Shown one piece after another: positions 32,522 through 41,212 of a DNA stretch of 57,837 nucleotides. The position numbers were made by a program, and so were the translations under genes. Position 1 is the stretch's first letter; each line of letters begins with the position of its first letter. The DNA is taken from the NCBI GenBank assembly GCA_011523385.1, contig WTGX01000031.1, forward strand, positions 1 through 57,837, written 5' to 3'. The notes below the pieces were generated by a model. It was not told where the DNA came from. It was given only the letters and a program-made list of their open reading frames with translations, and made no database searches. The stretch is from Nitrospira sp. GTDB lineage: Bacteria; Nitrospirota; Nitrospiria; Nitrospirales; UBA8639.

Positions 32522-33379
32522 TCAGTTTTTCACGGTCACGCAAGACCTGATCTTTTCCAGCGTTTTCGGCCCGATGCCCGGAATCTTCAACAGGTCTTCG
32601 ACGGACCGGTAGGGCCTGCCGGCGATGATTTTGGCTGCGTTCACCGCACCAATGCGGGGGAGTTGTTGGAGTTGCTCGGTCGAGGCGGTGTTCAAGTCGA
32701 TGGGCTTGTCGCAGGAAATTCGTTTTGGGTTCAACTTCTTCCTCAAGTTCTTCCGTTCCCGGTCTTTTTCCCGCTGGCGTTTGTGCATGTCTGGAAGGAG
32801 ACGCGGGTCGGTTTCTCCCCATATCCCGGCACGGTTCAACATGGCGATCGAGCGCATGTCCTGGAGTTCCTCGATCACGGTTTCGCTTGGCGTGCCGTCA
32901 GGGTCCGGGCGGGTTTTGCCGTGTATCCTCGCCAGGCCCTGCTCCACCAGGAGATGTCCGAGGTCACGCCCGTCGTGAGTTTCGATAAAAGCGTAATAGC
33001 GGCCCGTGGCGGAACGTCCCGGTGCAAAGGCGTAACCGGTATGAACGGTGAAAGGCTGTGAGAGGACCCGTTTGACGTAATCGGTGGCCTGTTTGCCGAA
33101 GCGCACGACTGCCCCGGGGTCTGCGAGGCCGAAATGATATTGTTGTTCGCGGATTCGTTCCAATTCGGCATCGGTGCCCGCGGCGGTCTCCGGGCAATCC
33201 ACGTAGTAGAGCCGCAGGTGCAGTGTCTTCCCTGCGGCCTGAACCTTGAAACTGTCGCCGTCGTTCAGGCCGGCCTCGATCAGCGTGGCGTTCTCAATGG
33301 TCTCAAGCTCGGCAGCCGGAAGGGCCGTTGCCGGACAGCATGAGAGGACCAGTAAGAAAAACATGCATTGCTTCATCAC
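32522..33379 (-). CDS. Secreted thermonuclease-like protein with helix-hairpin-helix domain
   Basis: The 285-residue protein has a signal peptide ([17 protein letters not shown]), an SNase-like OB-fold domain ([28 protein letters not shown]-like [30 protein letters not shown]) and a C-terminal ComEA-type HhH DNA-binding domain ([30 protein letters not shown]). Several SNase catalytic positions appear present (D and R in YVDCPE/GR). It is likely an exported, calcium-dependent nuclease involved in nutrient or DNA processing outside the cytoplasm. Confidence 0.87.
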   Translation of the reverse strand: MMKQCMFFLLVLSCCPATALPAAELETIENATLIEAGLNDGDSFKVQAAGKTLHLRLYYVDCPETAAGTDAELERIREQQYHFGLADPGAVVRFGKQATDYVKRVLSQPFTVHTGYAFAPGRSATGRYYAFIETHDGRDLGHLLVEQGLARIHGKTRPDPDGTPSETVIEELQDMRSIAMLNRAGIWGETDPRLLPDMHKRQREKDRERKNLRKKLNPKRISCDKPIDLNTASTEQLQQLPRIGAVNAAKIIAGRPYRSVEDLLKIPGIGPKTLEKIRSCVTVKN

Positions 33380-33442
33380 GGTGGTGTCATCGCCACGAAC
33401 AAGGTCGTCGATCCTTCGAAACCATCACTCTCTGTCATCCCC

Positions 33443-33656
33443 GTATGTGCTCACTCATTCGTTGACAATTTCAGTCGATGGGTTGAGGAGGCATCATCCG
33501 TAAGAACACGCGCCAGTAGTCATCCTGAGCGAAGCGAACGGATCTGCTGTTCCACGCGTTCGGCGGCTGAAACAACGAGATTCCTCGCTACGCTCGGAAT
33601 GACCATTCTGGTGTGCTTAGTCTCTCCATTCTGTCAACGAATGAGTGAACACATAC
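33443..33656. repeat. Inverted-repeat element with 25-bp ends (214 bp)
   Basis: The left end GTATGTGCTCACTCATTCGT-TGACA (33443-33467) is matched at the right by TGTCA-ACGAATGAGTGAACACATAC (33632-33656), with a single mismatch. A complete family B repeat (33519-33603) is nested inside. No ORF is present. It looks like a miniature inverted-repeat element that received a second repeat, or the boundary structure of one. Confidence 0.7.
33519..33603. repeat. Family B palindromic repeat
   Basis: GTCATCCTGAGCGAAGCGAA at the left pairs with GAGATTCCTCGCTACGCTCG and GAATGAC at the right. It is nested in the 33443-33656 inverted-repeat element. Confidence 0.8.
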
Positions 33657-33705
33657 AATCCCGATAAAAAGAACTGGAATAGGCACGGCCACAGCCGGGT
33701 GCCGG

Positions 33706-34545
33706 TTATTCAGGCGACGAGTTCCCATGCCGTTGGATCAACGTGTGCAACACGTTGCCCGTTCGGGTGGACAACGTCTTTCTGCCGGCGTCTTCGCGCA
33801 GGAAGGCTCGCACGTCGTCGAAGGTATCGAGATCGCGTTCCGGGTCCAGCAGCCCGACCACCAGTCCCGCCCGGTCGGCGCGGGCCCGGCTTTGAGCGAG
33901 CACCTCGCCGGTCGACCAGGAAATATCGGCGAAGAGCTCGGGTACGGGGTGTTTGGCCCCTACCAGATAATAGCCGCCGTCTTCCGTAGGTCCCAACACC
34001 ACGTCCGTGGTCTGCAAGAGCGCTTTCGCGCGCTGATAGTGTCGGGCGGCCAGGTTGGGAATGTCCGTCCCGACAAGCAAGGCATGCGCGTACCCGCGGT
34101 TGAACGCGGCAGTGAGCGCATGATCCATGCACTGTCCGAGGTCCGCACCCACTTGGTCGCACAAACGGATACGATGCCGGGCCGCCAGTGTTTGGAAAAA
34201 CGGGTGGTCCATACCGGGCGAGCAGGCCAGGAATATATCGACCCCTCGTAGCGACCGGGTACGTTCCACGGCATCCATGACCAGACTCCCGTGCAGGCTC
34301 GCAGCCTCATCGGGTGCCAGGGGCGGGCACATGCGCGTCTTCACTTCGCCGGGCGCCGGCGCCTTGGCAAAAATAATAATCGCGCCCTTCGACCCTTCGA
34401 CAAGCTCAGGGCAGGCTCCTTCGACAGGCTCAGGGCTCAGGGCAGGCTCGTCGGCGGGTCCCTGACGGTGGGGTCCTCCGGACGGACGGCCGCTCCGTTT
34501 GCGGCGGTCCCGGCGCGATGAGCCGGCATTATCTGATCGGGACAT
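33706..34545 (-). CDS. TIGR04282-type glycosyltransferase (DUF2064)
   Basis: The family core starts at about residue 53 with AIIIFAKAPAPGEVKTRMCP, and continues with VGTDIPNL, GPTEDGGYYLVG and WSTGEVL, all diagnostic of the TIGR04282 nucleotide-sugar/glycosyltransferase-A fold. The ATG at 34545 overlaps the end of the TIGR04283 gene by 17 bp. Residues ~33-52 are translated from tandem dispersed repeats (34387-34450, read as PVEGACPELVEG). The extra N-terminus is therefore repeat-derived, and the ancestral start may have been closer to the core. The TIGR04282/TIGR04283 pair is usually cotranscribed; the product is unknown. Confidence 0.85.
   Translation of the reverse strand: MSRSDNAGSSRRDRRKRSGRPSGGPHRQGPADEPALSPEPVEGACPELVEGSKGAIIIFAKAPAPGEVKTRMCPPLAPDEAASLHGSLVMDAVERTRSLRGVDIFLACSPGMDHPFFQTLAARHRIRLCDQVGADLGQCMDHALTAAFNRGYAHALLVGTDIPNLAARHYQRAKALLQTTDVVLGPTEDGGYYLVGAKHPVPELFADISWSTGEVLAQSRARADRAGLVVGLLDPERDLDTFDDVRAFLREDAGRKTLSTRTGNVLHTLIQRHGNSSPE
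34387..34450. repeat. Family A repeats (tandem) in the 5' end of the glycosyltransferase gene
   Basis: CCTTCGACAAGCTCAGGGCA, then CCTTCGACAGGCTCAGGGCT and CAGGGCAGGCTC. In frame they encode SPEPVEG and CPELVEG. Confidence 0.85.
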
Positions 34546-35233
34546 AGAACTGCTGCAGCATCCGGGGAGGGACGCCGACCCAGTACAAAAAGCGAAGAAG
34601 CCACATCTGCAGGACGGTCCGAAGGGTCCCCTGTCGCTGCCATCGCCGGAACGACGTGGTCACCGTGGCGCGTAAGGCTGCAAAGGATCCCATGCGTTTG
34701 AGGCGTCGCGTCAACTCGACGTCTTCCATCAGGGGCACGTCGGCGAACCCGCCCAGGTCGTCGAACACGGAACGACGGACGAACAAGGCCTGATCCCCCG
34801 TGGCGATGCCCGACCATCGCGAGCGCCAATTCATCAGACGACTGATCAACCACGCCCACCCGCGATCGTCCTCGAACCGGACGTCGAAACGGCCTCCCAC
34901 GTACTTGGGGTTCTCCAGGATGCGCTCGATCTCGGTGCGCGTCTCCGGCGGCAGGAGCGTGTCGGCATGCAGGAACAACAGCACGTCGGAATGCGTGGCC
35001 CGGGCACCGGCATTCATTTGCCTGGCCCGCCCCTGCTCCGCGACCATCACCTTCGCGGGGTGCAGGCTGAGCCCCTGCAACTGACCCTGCGCAATGGACA
35101 CCGTCTGGTCCCGGCTCCCGCCGTCCACCAGCACGACTTGATCGAAGCGAAACTGCCGCACCGCGAGAAGCGTCCGTGACAGCACGCGTTCCTCGTTCAA
35201 GGTGGGAATCACAACGGCGATCGAGGCGGCCAT
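34529..35233 (-). CDS. TIGR04283-type family 2 glycosyltransferase
   Basis: The ATG at 35233 places the GT-A domain (ASIAVVIPTLNEERVL) at the N-terminus; a longer version would need a TTG at 35266. Motifs include VDGGSRDQT, GRARQMNAGA, FLHADTLLP, GDQALFVRR and LMEDVELTRRLK, giving a 234-residue enzyme. A C-terminal hydrophobic helix (MWLLRFLYWVGV) may attach it to the membrane. It is paired with the TIGR04282 gene. Such pairs are thought to build glycolipid or polyprenyl-linked sugars, but no product has been assigned from sequence. Confidence 0.88.
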   Translation of the reverse strand: MAASIAVVIPTLNEERVLSRTLLAVRQFRFDQVVLVDGGSRDQTVSIAQGQLQGLSLHPAKVMVAEQGRARQMNAGARATHSDVLLFLHADTLLPPETRTEIERILENPKYVGGRFDVRFEDDRGWAWLISRLMNWRSRWSGIATGDQALFVRRSVFDDLGGFADVPLMEDVELTRRLKRMGSFAALRATVTTSFRRWQRQGTLRTVLQMWLLRFLYWVGVPPRMLQQFYVPIR

Positions 35234-35270
35234 GGACTGGAAGGGAGAAGGTGTTGGATGTCCCAAGCCG

Positions 35271-35744
35271 CTACGACGGTTTGGAGGGTTTCATCGGGTT
35301 CTGGAACATGAAGTAGACCACCATGGCGATGGTGCCCCAGTAAATGACGTATTTGTGCCAGAAGAGCACTTCGCCGATGTTGATGAAGGCGACGATGCAG
35401 AAGAGAGAAAAGGCGATGACCGCATACCGGACAATGGGGATCCTGACGGACGAATACGCCCACAGGGCCAGGCCCGCAAAATACAGGATCATGGGAAAGA
35501 TGGAAATCTCCGCACCGGTGCTGGCGGACATGAAGACCTGAATGAATCCGATGAAGACCATGGCGGAGCCCACCATCTTCATGGCCACTTTCATTTGCAG
35601 GGCTTCGTGCGCTTCCTGGTCCACGTCCGAATCCTGCCGCGGCGGACCCACGGGGATCCCGGGCACCTGCCGCTTGGGGGGCTCAGGTGGCTCGGACTGC
35701 CCGGAAACGCGGGAAGGGTCAGGCTGTTCCGTCTCGGGTGTCAT
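35271..35744 (-). CDS. Membrane protein with proline-rich N-terminus
   Basis: The 157-residue protein has ~45 residues rich in Pro, Glu and Gln, and then four hydrophobic segments (about 55-72, 80-97, 103-123, 130-146). No enzymatic motif is visible. It lies 3 bp downstream of the dCTP deaminase gene, so the two are probably cotranscribed, and 37 bp upstream of the glycosyltransferase start. Function unknown. Confidence 0.65.
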   Translation of the reverse strand: MTPETEQPDPSRVSGQSEPPEPPKRQVPGIPVGPPRQDSDVDQEAHEALQMKVAMKMVGSAMVFIGFIQVFMSASTGAEISIFPMILYFAGLALWAYSSVRIPIVRYAVIAFSLFCIVAFINIGEVLFWHKYVIYWGTIAMVVYFMFQNPMKPSKPS

Positions 35745-35747
35745 GCG

Positions 35748-36908
35748 CTACCACTTGAAATGTTTACTGAGTGTGAGTCCTTGTTGATGATAACTGGACC
35801 CGATGGAGGCCCCGTACAGGCGTTCCGGCAGGTCCAACATGTGCTCGTACACCACCTTGAAAAACGTCTGGCCGTCATGAATCAAAAACGGTACGTCATG
35901 CGGCCTGACTTCCAGCACGACCTGAGTGCCTTTGCGCGGCCCGTCTCCTGCGCCGAAGCCCGGGTCGAAAAACCCGGCGTAGTGGGTGCGCAATTCACCA
36001 CACATGCCTTCATAGGCCACCATTTCAGTAGCATAGCCTGCAGGTACTTTAATCCGTTCTTTTGAAGCAAGGATATAAAATTCCTGTGGTTCAAGTATGA
36101 GTGAATCACTCGCGTGTCGATAAATCGGTTCCCAAAAGTCTTGAGCCGCATAATAACTACTCTTTGAGAGATCAATGACTTGGCTGTTTCTTTTTGCCCG
36201 ATAACCAATCAAGGAGTCGGAGGCCGAATCTCCTTGAAGATCGATTCCCAAAAATAGTCCGTTGTCCACGCGGATTTTTCGCAAAGTTAACGGCACACTG
36301 CGATTAAGATCATTGTTATCATAAAGCAAATTTTCTTCACGGTATAGAGTTCGAAGTTTCGAGTATGAAACCGCGGGACTCCCGCGCCCAGTGATCAAAC
36401 GCAGTTGATTCAAGGTTAATCCTGTTTGAACACGAATGGTAAAAGAGAGTGGCACAATTTCCAGATACAGGGGGCCGCAGTATCCTGACCGGACTTCGTC
36501 AAAACCCACGTTCACGTCGGTAATCATTCGAGTAAGGATATCGAGGCGTCCCGTCGAACTTTTTGGATTAGCCCGTCCGCGTATCGATTTGGGCAGGCGT
36601 AATCTTTCCAACAGCGGAACAAGATACACGTGCCCTTTTTCCAGAACAGCCCCTTTTTCCAAGTCGATCTCATACATAATCAAGTCGACGAAGTCGGATT
36701 TATAGAGATCGAGCGCATTCAATTCTGATCGTTCGGGGTGAAAGCTGCTCCGCAACCGGTAGGCTTTCGTGCCGAGCCGTAAATCCAGACTTGCGGGCTG
36801 AATTTGCCCATCTTCAATGGGAAGGTCGGCGGAAATGACTTTTTCGGCAATAAGTCGTTTCAGGTGGTGATCGGGCAAAATACCTTCTGGCGTGCGCGTC
36901 CCGCCCAT
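35748..36908 (-). CDS. dcd: 2'-deoxycytidine 5'-triphosphate deaminase, long form
   Basis: At 386 residues this is the double-domain DCD type (PF06559), about twice the length of E. coli Dcd. The N-terminal half has IQPASLDLRLG and RGRANPKSSTGRLDI. The C-terminal half has PAGYATEMVAYEGMCGELRT and the HYAGFFDPGFGAG block of the dUTPase fold. It deaminates dCTP to dUTP for dTMP synthesis. The gene starts 2 bp after the kamA-like gene. The central third (about 36050-36420) is visibly more AT-rich than the ends, which may reflect recombination. Confidence 0.88.
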   Translation of the reverse strand: MGGTRTPEGILPDHHLKRLIAEKVISADLPIEDGQIQPASLDLRLGTKAYRLRSSFHPERSELNALDLYKSDFVDLIMYEIDLEKGAVLEKGHVYLVPLLERLRLPKSIRGRANPKSSTGRLDILTRMITDVNVGFDEVRSGYCGPLYLEIVPLSFTIRVQTGLTLNQLRLITGRGSPAVSYSKLRTLYREENLLYDNNDLNRSVPLTLRKIRVDNGLFLGIDLQGDSASDSLIGYRAKRNSQVIDLSKSSYYAAQDFWEPIYRHASDSLILEPQEFYILASKERIKVPAGYATEMVAYEGMCGELRTHYAGFFDPGFGAGDGPRKGTQVVLEVRPHDVPFLIHDGQTFFKVVYEHMLDLPERLYGASIGSSYHQQGLTLSKHFKW

Positions 36909-36910
36909 CG

Positions 36911-38038
36911 TTATTCGTCCATGGCGCCCAGGCTACAGAGTCCCTCGGAAGCGGAGGTGCCGACCATGGGTAGTTCTCGTAGACGACCCGCGTCGGGCTG
37001 CGGATAATGGTAGGTCTTGTTTTCGTAATTTTTCAGTACCGCGCCGTTCTCATCCAGGTTGAGCAGATAGTCGGACGGCAACAGCGGAATTTTCCCGCCT
37101 CCGCCCGGGGCATCGATCACGAAATGCGGAACGGCCATGCCGCTGGTGTGCCCTTGCAACGACTGGATGATGGACAAGCCCGTTTCCACGGTCGTGCGGA
37201 AATGGTTGGTACCCTTGGTCAGGTCGGCCTGATACAGATAATACGGCTTCACGCGGGCCAGCAGGAGTTCGTGCATGAGCCGCTTCATCACGGACGGATC
37301 ATCGTTCACCCCCTTCAGCAACACCGTTTGCGCGCCCAAGGGTACGCCGGCGTCAGCCAGGCGCCCGCAGGCCGCTTTCACGTCCGGGGTGAGTTCGTCG
37401 GGATGATTGAAATGCAGGTTCATATAGATCGGATGATACTGGTTGACGATCTTGCACAGTTCCGGGGTAATGCGCTGGGGCAAGGTCCCGGGCACGCGGG
37501 TGCCGAACCGGATGAGTTCGAGGTGCGGGATAGTGCGGAGCGCCTTCAGGATGCGTTCGATCAGGTGATCCGGCAACAACAGGGGATCGCCGCCCGAGAG
37601 AATGACGTCCCGCACTTCCGTATGCTCGCGGAGATAGGCGATGGCCTGATCCAGTTCGCCCTTCTTTAAAAACCCGGGTTTGCCGACCAGCCGCTTGCGC
37701 GTACAGAACCGGCAGTAGATCGGACATTGATTCGTGACCATCAACAGCACGCGGTCCGGATAGCGATGGACCAGGTGCGGCACGGGACTGTCGGTGTCTT
37801 CTTCCAGGGGATCGTCGGGCGCGTCGAAGTCGTCCATCTCAACGGCATCCGGCACTACCTGTTTCCAGATCGCGTCGCCCTGCTCCTTGATCGTGGCGAG
37901 CACCGTGGGCGTGATCCGCATGGGGTACGGGCCGACGACCTGCTCCACCTCTTTGGGGTCCACGCCGAGATGTTTCGCCAAATCGTCGGGTTTGGTGATG
38001 CTCTGGGCCAGGACACGTTTCCAATCATCCATCGGCAT
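36911..38038 (-). CDS. Lysine 2,3-aminomutase family radical SAM protein (KamA/EpmB-like)
   Basis: The 375 residues have the radical SAM cluster motif CPIYCRFC followed by TRKRLVG, SGGDPLLLPD, GTRVPGTLPQRIT, and the PLP-binding region with FNHPDEL and the C-terminal HFVIDAPGGGGKIP block. This is the lysine 2,3-aminomutase family. Length and motif wording allow KamA itself or an EpmB-type enzyme that makes beta-lysine for EF-P; neither epmA nor efp is in the window. Start at 38038 or at the second ATG 38032. Confidence 0.85.
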   Translation of the reverse strand: MPMDDWKRVLAQSITKPDDLAKHLGVDPKEVEQVVGPYPMRITPTVLATIKEQGDAIWKQVVPDAVEMDDFDAPDDPLEEDTDSPVPHLVHRYPDRVLLMVTNQCPIYCRFCTRKRLVGKPGFLKKGELDQAIAYLREHTEVRDVILSGGDPLLLPDHLIERILKALRTIPHLELIRFGTRVPGTLPQRITPELCKIVNQYHPIYMNLHFNHPDELTPDVKAACGRLADAGVPLGAQTVLLKGVNDDPSVMKRLMHELLLARVKPYYLYQADLTKGTNHFRTTVETGLSIIQSLQGHTSGMAVPHFVIDAPGGGGKIPLLPSDYLLNLDENGAVLKNYENKTYHYPQPDAGRLRELPMVGTSASEGLCSLGAMDE

Positions 38039-38195
38039 GCCTCGTTACTCGGAGTGGTATGGGGGTGCGCATCTCTGAGGAACAACCATGGTTGTGTTCC
38101 CTATCCGCGGAACGAGCGGACTGTAGGAACAATAACACTTTTATACTCGATGGCCAACTCATCCAGCCGGCAGGGCCTGCCCTGACCCTTCGACT

Positions 38196-39761
38196 TCAGG
38201 CGCGGGGCGCCTTACGCTCAGGGCGAACGGGAGGGGGAAGTCGAAGGGTGCACGGGGCCAGGATGGCGTCGCGCATGCCGTGCAGCACTTTTTTATCCTT
38301 GGGACACACCGTCGCCAGAATCCCGCCGAGCGTCACCTCGTCGCCGGACACGAAATAATACGGGGACAGCCGCGCCCGCCCCTCCATCGATTCAAGTTGC
38401 CCCGTGCGCTCGTCCCAATAGGTCATCTCGTATTGCCGGCCCTTGTGGAACGCCTGGAACACGTAGGGCGTCGAGGTAAAGGCATCCAGCGCATGATCCA
38501 GCTTAGCCGCCCAGGCGGACTGCGGGATATCATGCCCCACGACCACCCCGCGGCTGCCCCAGGCCAATTCCGAAAACCCCGACGGCTTCAGGACGCATTG
38601 GCGCTGCTTCTGCGTGGCCCGGGCCAACTGTCGCCAATCGGACACGGCCTTCCCGTCAAGCGTCAGGTCCGGAATGATCGCGGACGGCGGCAGGGGACGC
38701 GGGTCCACGACCCAGGTCCTGGGCATGACCTGCCGGAGATGCGCAAACACGTCCGGCCCCAGCGCGTCTGACCAGAACCCCTCCAGCATGGGGTGATGCA
38801 GGAGGGCGAAGGCCAGCTTCTCTTCCATCCAGGGCTTACACGGCGGCGTCACGCTCACGCGGCCCTTCTTGGCGCAGTACATCAGCAATTCGGACTTCGG
38901 AATATTTTCCAGGTCGAAGAGTTCAAAAAACCGGTAGACGTGCGAGACGGGCCGTTCCCCGGAAGGCGTGCGTGCGAACAACGCAGGGGAGAACGAGCCC
39001 TTGTCCTCGCTGAACCGCAGGTCCCGGGGATGCACGCAATGGGCGTCCATGCCCGCGGCCCGGAGCCGGCACGCCACCCAGTCCATTTCGGTCCGGTAAT
39101 CTTCGGCCTCATCGGACACCACGATGGCGACACAACCCGCTGTCTCGCTTGCGGAGTCTGCCCTGCCTTTGTAGGGGCCGGCCTGCGTGCCGGCCCTGAG
39201 CGAAGCCGAAGGGTTCCCGGACCGGAACAACATGGCAAACCCCTCGATCATGCCGCTGGCTCCGCCGACCAGCGTATCACCCAGCGCGGCGTAAGCCGAG
39301 GACAAACTGCCCGTGATCCCGATGCCGCCGGGGACGGAGTCCAACTCCGTGATCGTCATACCGGCCTCGGTCGGGATCACGTCGGGCCGGATCACCCGGG
39401 GGAGCGCCTCGCGAAACCGTTTCATGCGGGCATACTCCAACAGGGCTTGCGGCTTGCCCTGATCCAGATACTGGTGCACCCAGAACGGTTGCCGGCCCTT
39501 GACGCTGTCCAGATACAGCCGGCTGAGCGCCTTCGAAAACGACCAGAGCCGGGGGCCTAAATCCTCGAAGAACGACACCTCATCTGCGGTCAACTGGAAC
39601 GGAACGGGTGAGACACGCCAGGCTGGCGAGGACTCGAACAGCCCCGCCGCTCGCAGGGCATGGTGCACCGACAGGCACCGCCGGCCCTCATCGGAGAGGG
39701 GAGCCGTGGGAGCGGGAGACAAGGCGGAGGGGACCGTTGTGTCCGAATACCGCTGAATCAT
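38196..39761 (-). CDS. Uncharacterised 521-residue protein, possibly ATP-grasp-like
   Basis: No family is recognised with confidence. Visible features are an N-terminal helical region, VAIVVSDEAEDYRTEMDWVA (Rossmann-like strand-helix), a central segment ending in CKPWMEEKLAFALLHH, and CVLKPSGFSELAWGSRGVVV, where a Lys-Pro in a glycine-rich strand resembles the ATP-grasp nucleotide loop. The segment encoded at 39157-39215 derives from a dispersed repeat (ASLRAGTQAG) and sits between strands. The C-terminus also looks repeat-derived (RPERKAPRA). Probably a cytoplasmic enzyme; the substrate is unknown. Confidence 0.65.
   Translation of the reverse strand: MIQRYSDTTVPSALSPAPTAPLSDEGRRCLSVHHALRAAGLFESSPAWRVSPVPFQLTADEVSFFEDLGPRLWSFSKALSRLYLDSVKGRQPFWVHQYLDQGKPQALLEYARMKRFREALPRVIRPDVIPTEAGMTITELDSVPGGIGITGSLSSAYAALGDTLVGGASGMIEGFAMLFRSGNPSASLRAGTQAGPYKGRADSASETAGCVAIVVSDEAEDYRTEMDWVACRLRAAGMDAHCVHPRDLRFSEDKGSFSPALFARTPSGERPVSHVYRFFELFDLENIPKSELLMYCAKKGRVSVTPPCKPWMEEKLAFALLHHPMLEGFWSDALGPDVFAHLRQVMPRTWVVDPRPLPPSAIIPDLTLDGKAVSDWRQLARATQKQRQCVLKPSGFSELAWGSRGVVVGHDIPQSAWAAKLDHALDAFTSTPYVFQAFHKGRQYEMTYWDERTGQLESMEGRARLSPYYFVSGDEVTLGGILATVCPKDKKVLHGMRDAILAPCTLRLPPPVRPERKAPRA
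39157..39215. repeat. Family A repeat inside the 521-aa gene
   Basis: GTCTGCCCTGCCTTTGTAGG and GGCCGGCCTGCGTGCCGGCC precede CCTGAGCGAAGCCGAAGGG. It is read in frame without stops. Confidence 0.75.
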
Positions 39762-40037
39762 GTGACTGCCGCCGTCATGAAGGCCGTGAAAACGTTACAC
39801 CTCAATGGTCGTAATGATGGGATGATGAAGAATAGCTGTTGGTGGAGTTCGCAGGGTTGCAACAGAAGACCCGCCAAGATCCCATGATAGCACGCCCCCC
39901 TTCGGAGAGACAAGCGAAGCAAGCGTCCACGCTGCCACAGTTGACGATGGTACGCAAGTGGGCTACCTTGCATCGTTGGATGTGCCTGTCACACCTTGTC
40001 ATGCCCAGTGCACTACGAACCGTAAGGAGACGACCTG

Positions 40038-40994
40038 ATGCAACGGTACCGATTCTTCATTTTTTTCATGGTCGTGAGTCTCGTGCTGATCCTGAGCGGC
40101 TGCTATGGGAACAACCCCATGCTCATGGAACTGCCGCCCCCCGACCTCGAAACGGCGTTGGCCGAGTTGAGGGCGGTGAAGGCAATCTCAGATTCCTTAC
40201 TGGTCAGCGATCTCGTGTTTACGCCGTCGGGCGAGACTGAGCGGCTTCACGGCGCGACGTCCTGTGGCCTGACGCGATGTCGGACCACCGTGTCGGGCCG
40301 CCAGTTTCTCCTGTACGGGCTGGCTGATCCCGGCGACCCCGGTTTTGAAGGGGTGTACTATGATGACGATGTAGAGAGCGTTCGGCTGGAGCGGTACCGA
40401 GGCTTGTCCATGGGCGTGTTTCGCGAACGGTCCCACCAACTGGAAGAATACGAGCAACGCGGCATGCCCGTTAAAATTGAAATCGACACGAGTATCGTGT
40501 CGTATGAAGGCTGGATGCAGTACAGTAAATTTGCAGCGGAAATCAACATCATCACCCACGGCCTCATCCAAGTTGGAAGCAATCAGCGAGTGCTGACAGG
40601 GCAGCGGTATGGCGTGGGCGTCTCGATAGGTCAGGTCAATGACACGAATCCGGTCGGCGGCAACGCCACGTGGAGGGGCGTCATGGTGGGGGGACGAATC
40701 GGCGAGACCGCCGATTTCGGGGACCCCGTGCGCGGCGATGCCACGCTCACCTTTGATTTTACCAACGTGGACGTGGACGTGGCCTTTACCAACATCCGTA
40801 GCGTCCGTGACGTGGACGTACCGCCGACCTATCCCAATATGACGTGGCAGAACCTGCCGGTCAGAAACGGCCGGTTCGGCGGAGGCTTTGACACCCCGAC
40901 GATCGAAGGCCGGTTCTACGGACCCAACCATGAAGAAGTCGGCGGTATCTTTCAGCGGGACCGGGTCGTCGGGGCCTTTGGCGCGCAACGCTAG
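40038..40994 (+). CDS. Surface-type lipoprotein with C-terminal TbpB-like barrel
   Basis: The 318-residue protein has a lipoprotein signal (LVLILSGC, Cys at ~22) and AAGGAG upstream. The middle is helical (SHQLEEYEQRGMPVKIEI). The C-terminal ~120 residues form a beta-rich domain with GGNATWRGVMVGG, DATLTFDFTNVDVDVAFTNI, IEGRFYGPNHEEVGGIF and a final VVGAFGAQR. This matches the eight-stranded barrel of TbpB/Slam-dependent lipoproteins. Two more proteins in the window share it. It is probably anchored in the outer membrane; the ligand is unknown. Confidence 0.75.
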   Translation: MQRYRFFIFFMVVSLVLILSGCYGNNPMLMELPPPDLETALAELRAVKAISDSLLVSDLVFTPSGETERLHGATSCGLTRCRTTVSGRQFLLYGLADPGDPGFEGVYYDDDVESVRLERYRGLSMGVFRERSHQLEEYEQRGMPVKIEIDTSIVSYEGWMQYSKFAAEINIITHGLIQVGSNQRVLTGQRYGVGVSIGQVNDTNPVGGNATWRGVMVGGRIGETADFGDPVRGDATLTFDFTNVDVDVAFTNIRSVRDVDVPPTYPNMTWQNLPVRNGRFGGGFDTPTIEGRFYGPNHEEVGGIFQRDRVVGAFGAQR

Positions 40995-41068
40995 CCCCGT
41001 ATGTCTCAGATCTTGACATGAGAAGAGCCAACGCCACCTCGAATCTGTCATCCCTGGAAACTCCTTCC

Positions 41069-41167
41069 GTCATCCTCGACATTTTTAATCGAGGATCCAG
41101 CGTCTTTGCATTTTCATTCGTGTGTGAAGACAACGACACTGGATTCCCGCTTTCGCGGGAATGACAG
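41069..41167. repeat. Family C palindromic repeat
   Basis: GTCATCCTCGACATTTTTAA pairs with TCGAGGATCC, and CTGGATTCCCGCTTTCGCGG with GGAATGACAG. It is closely related to the copy at 12559-12650 and lies between the lipoprotein and AAA ATPase genes. Confidence 0.85.
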
Positions 41168-41212
41168 AAAGAAAAAACCAGGCTTCCATCGGAGAAAGAA
41201 AGCAGGCGAGTT

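Noticed and set aside
33443-33656. Insertion sequence
   Set aside because: Good inverted ends are present but there is no transposase frame within 214 bp.
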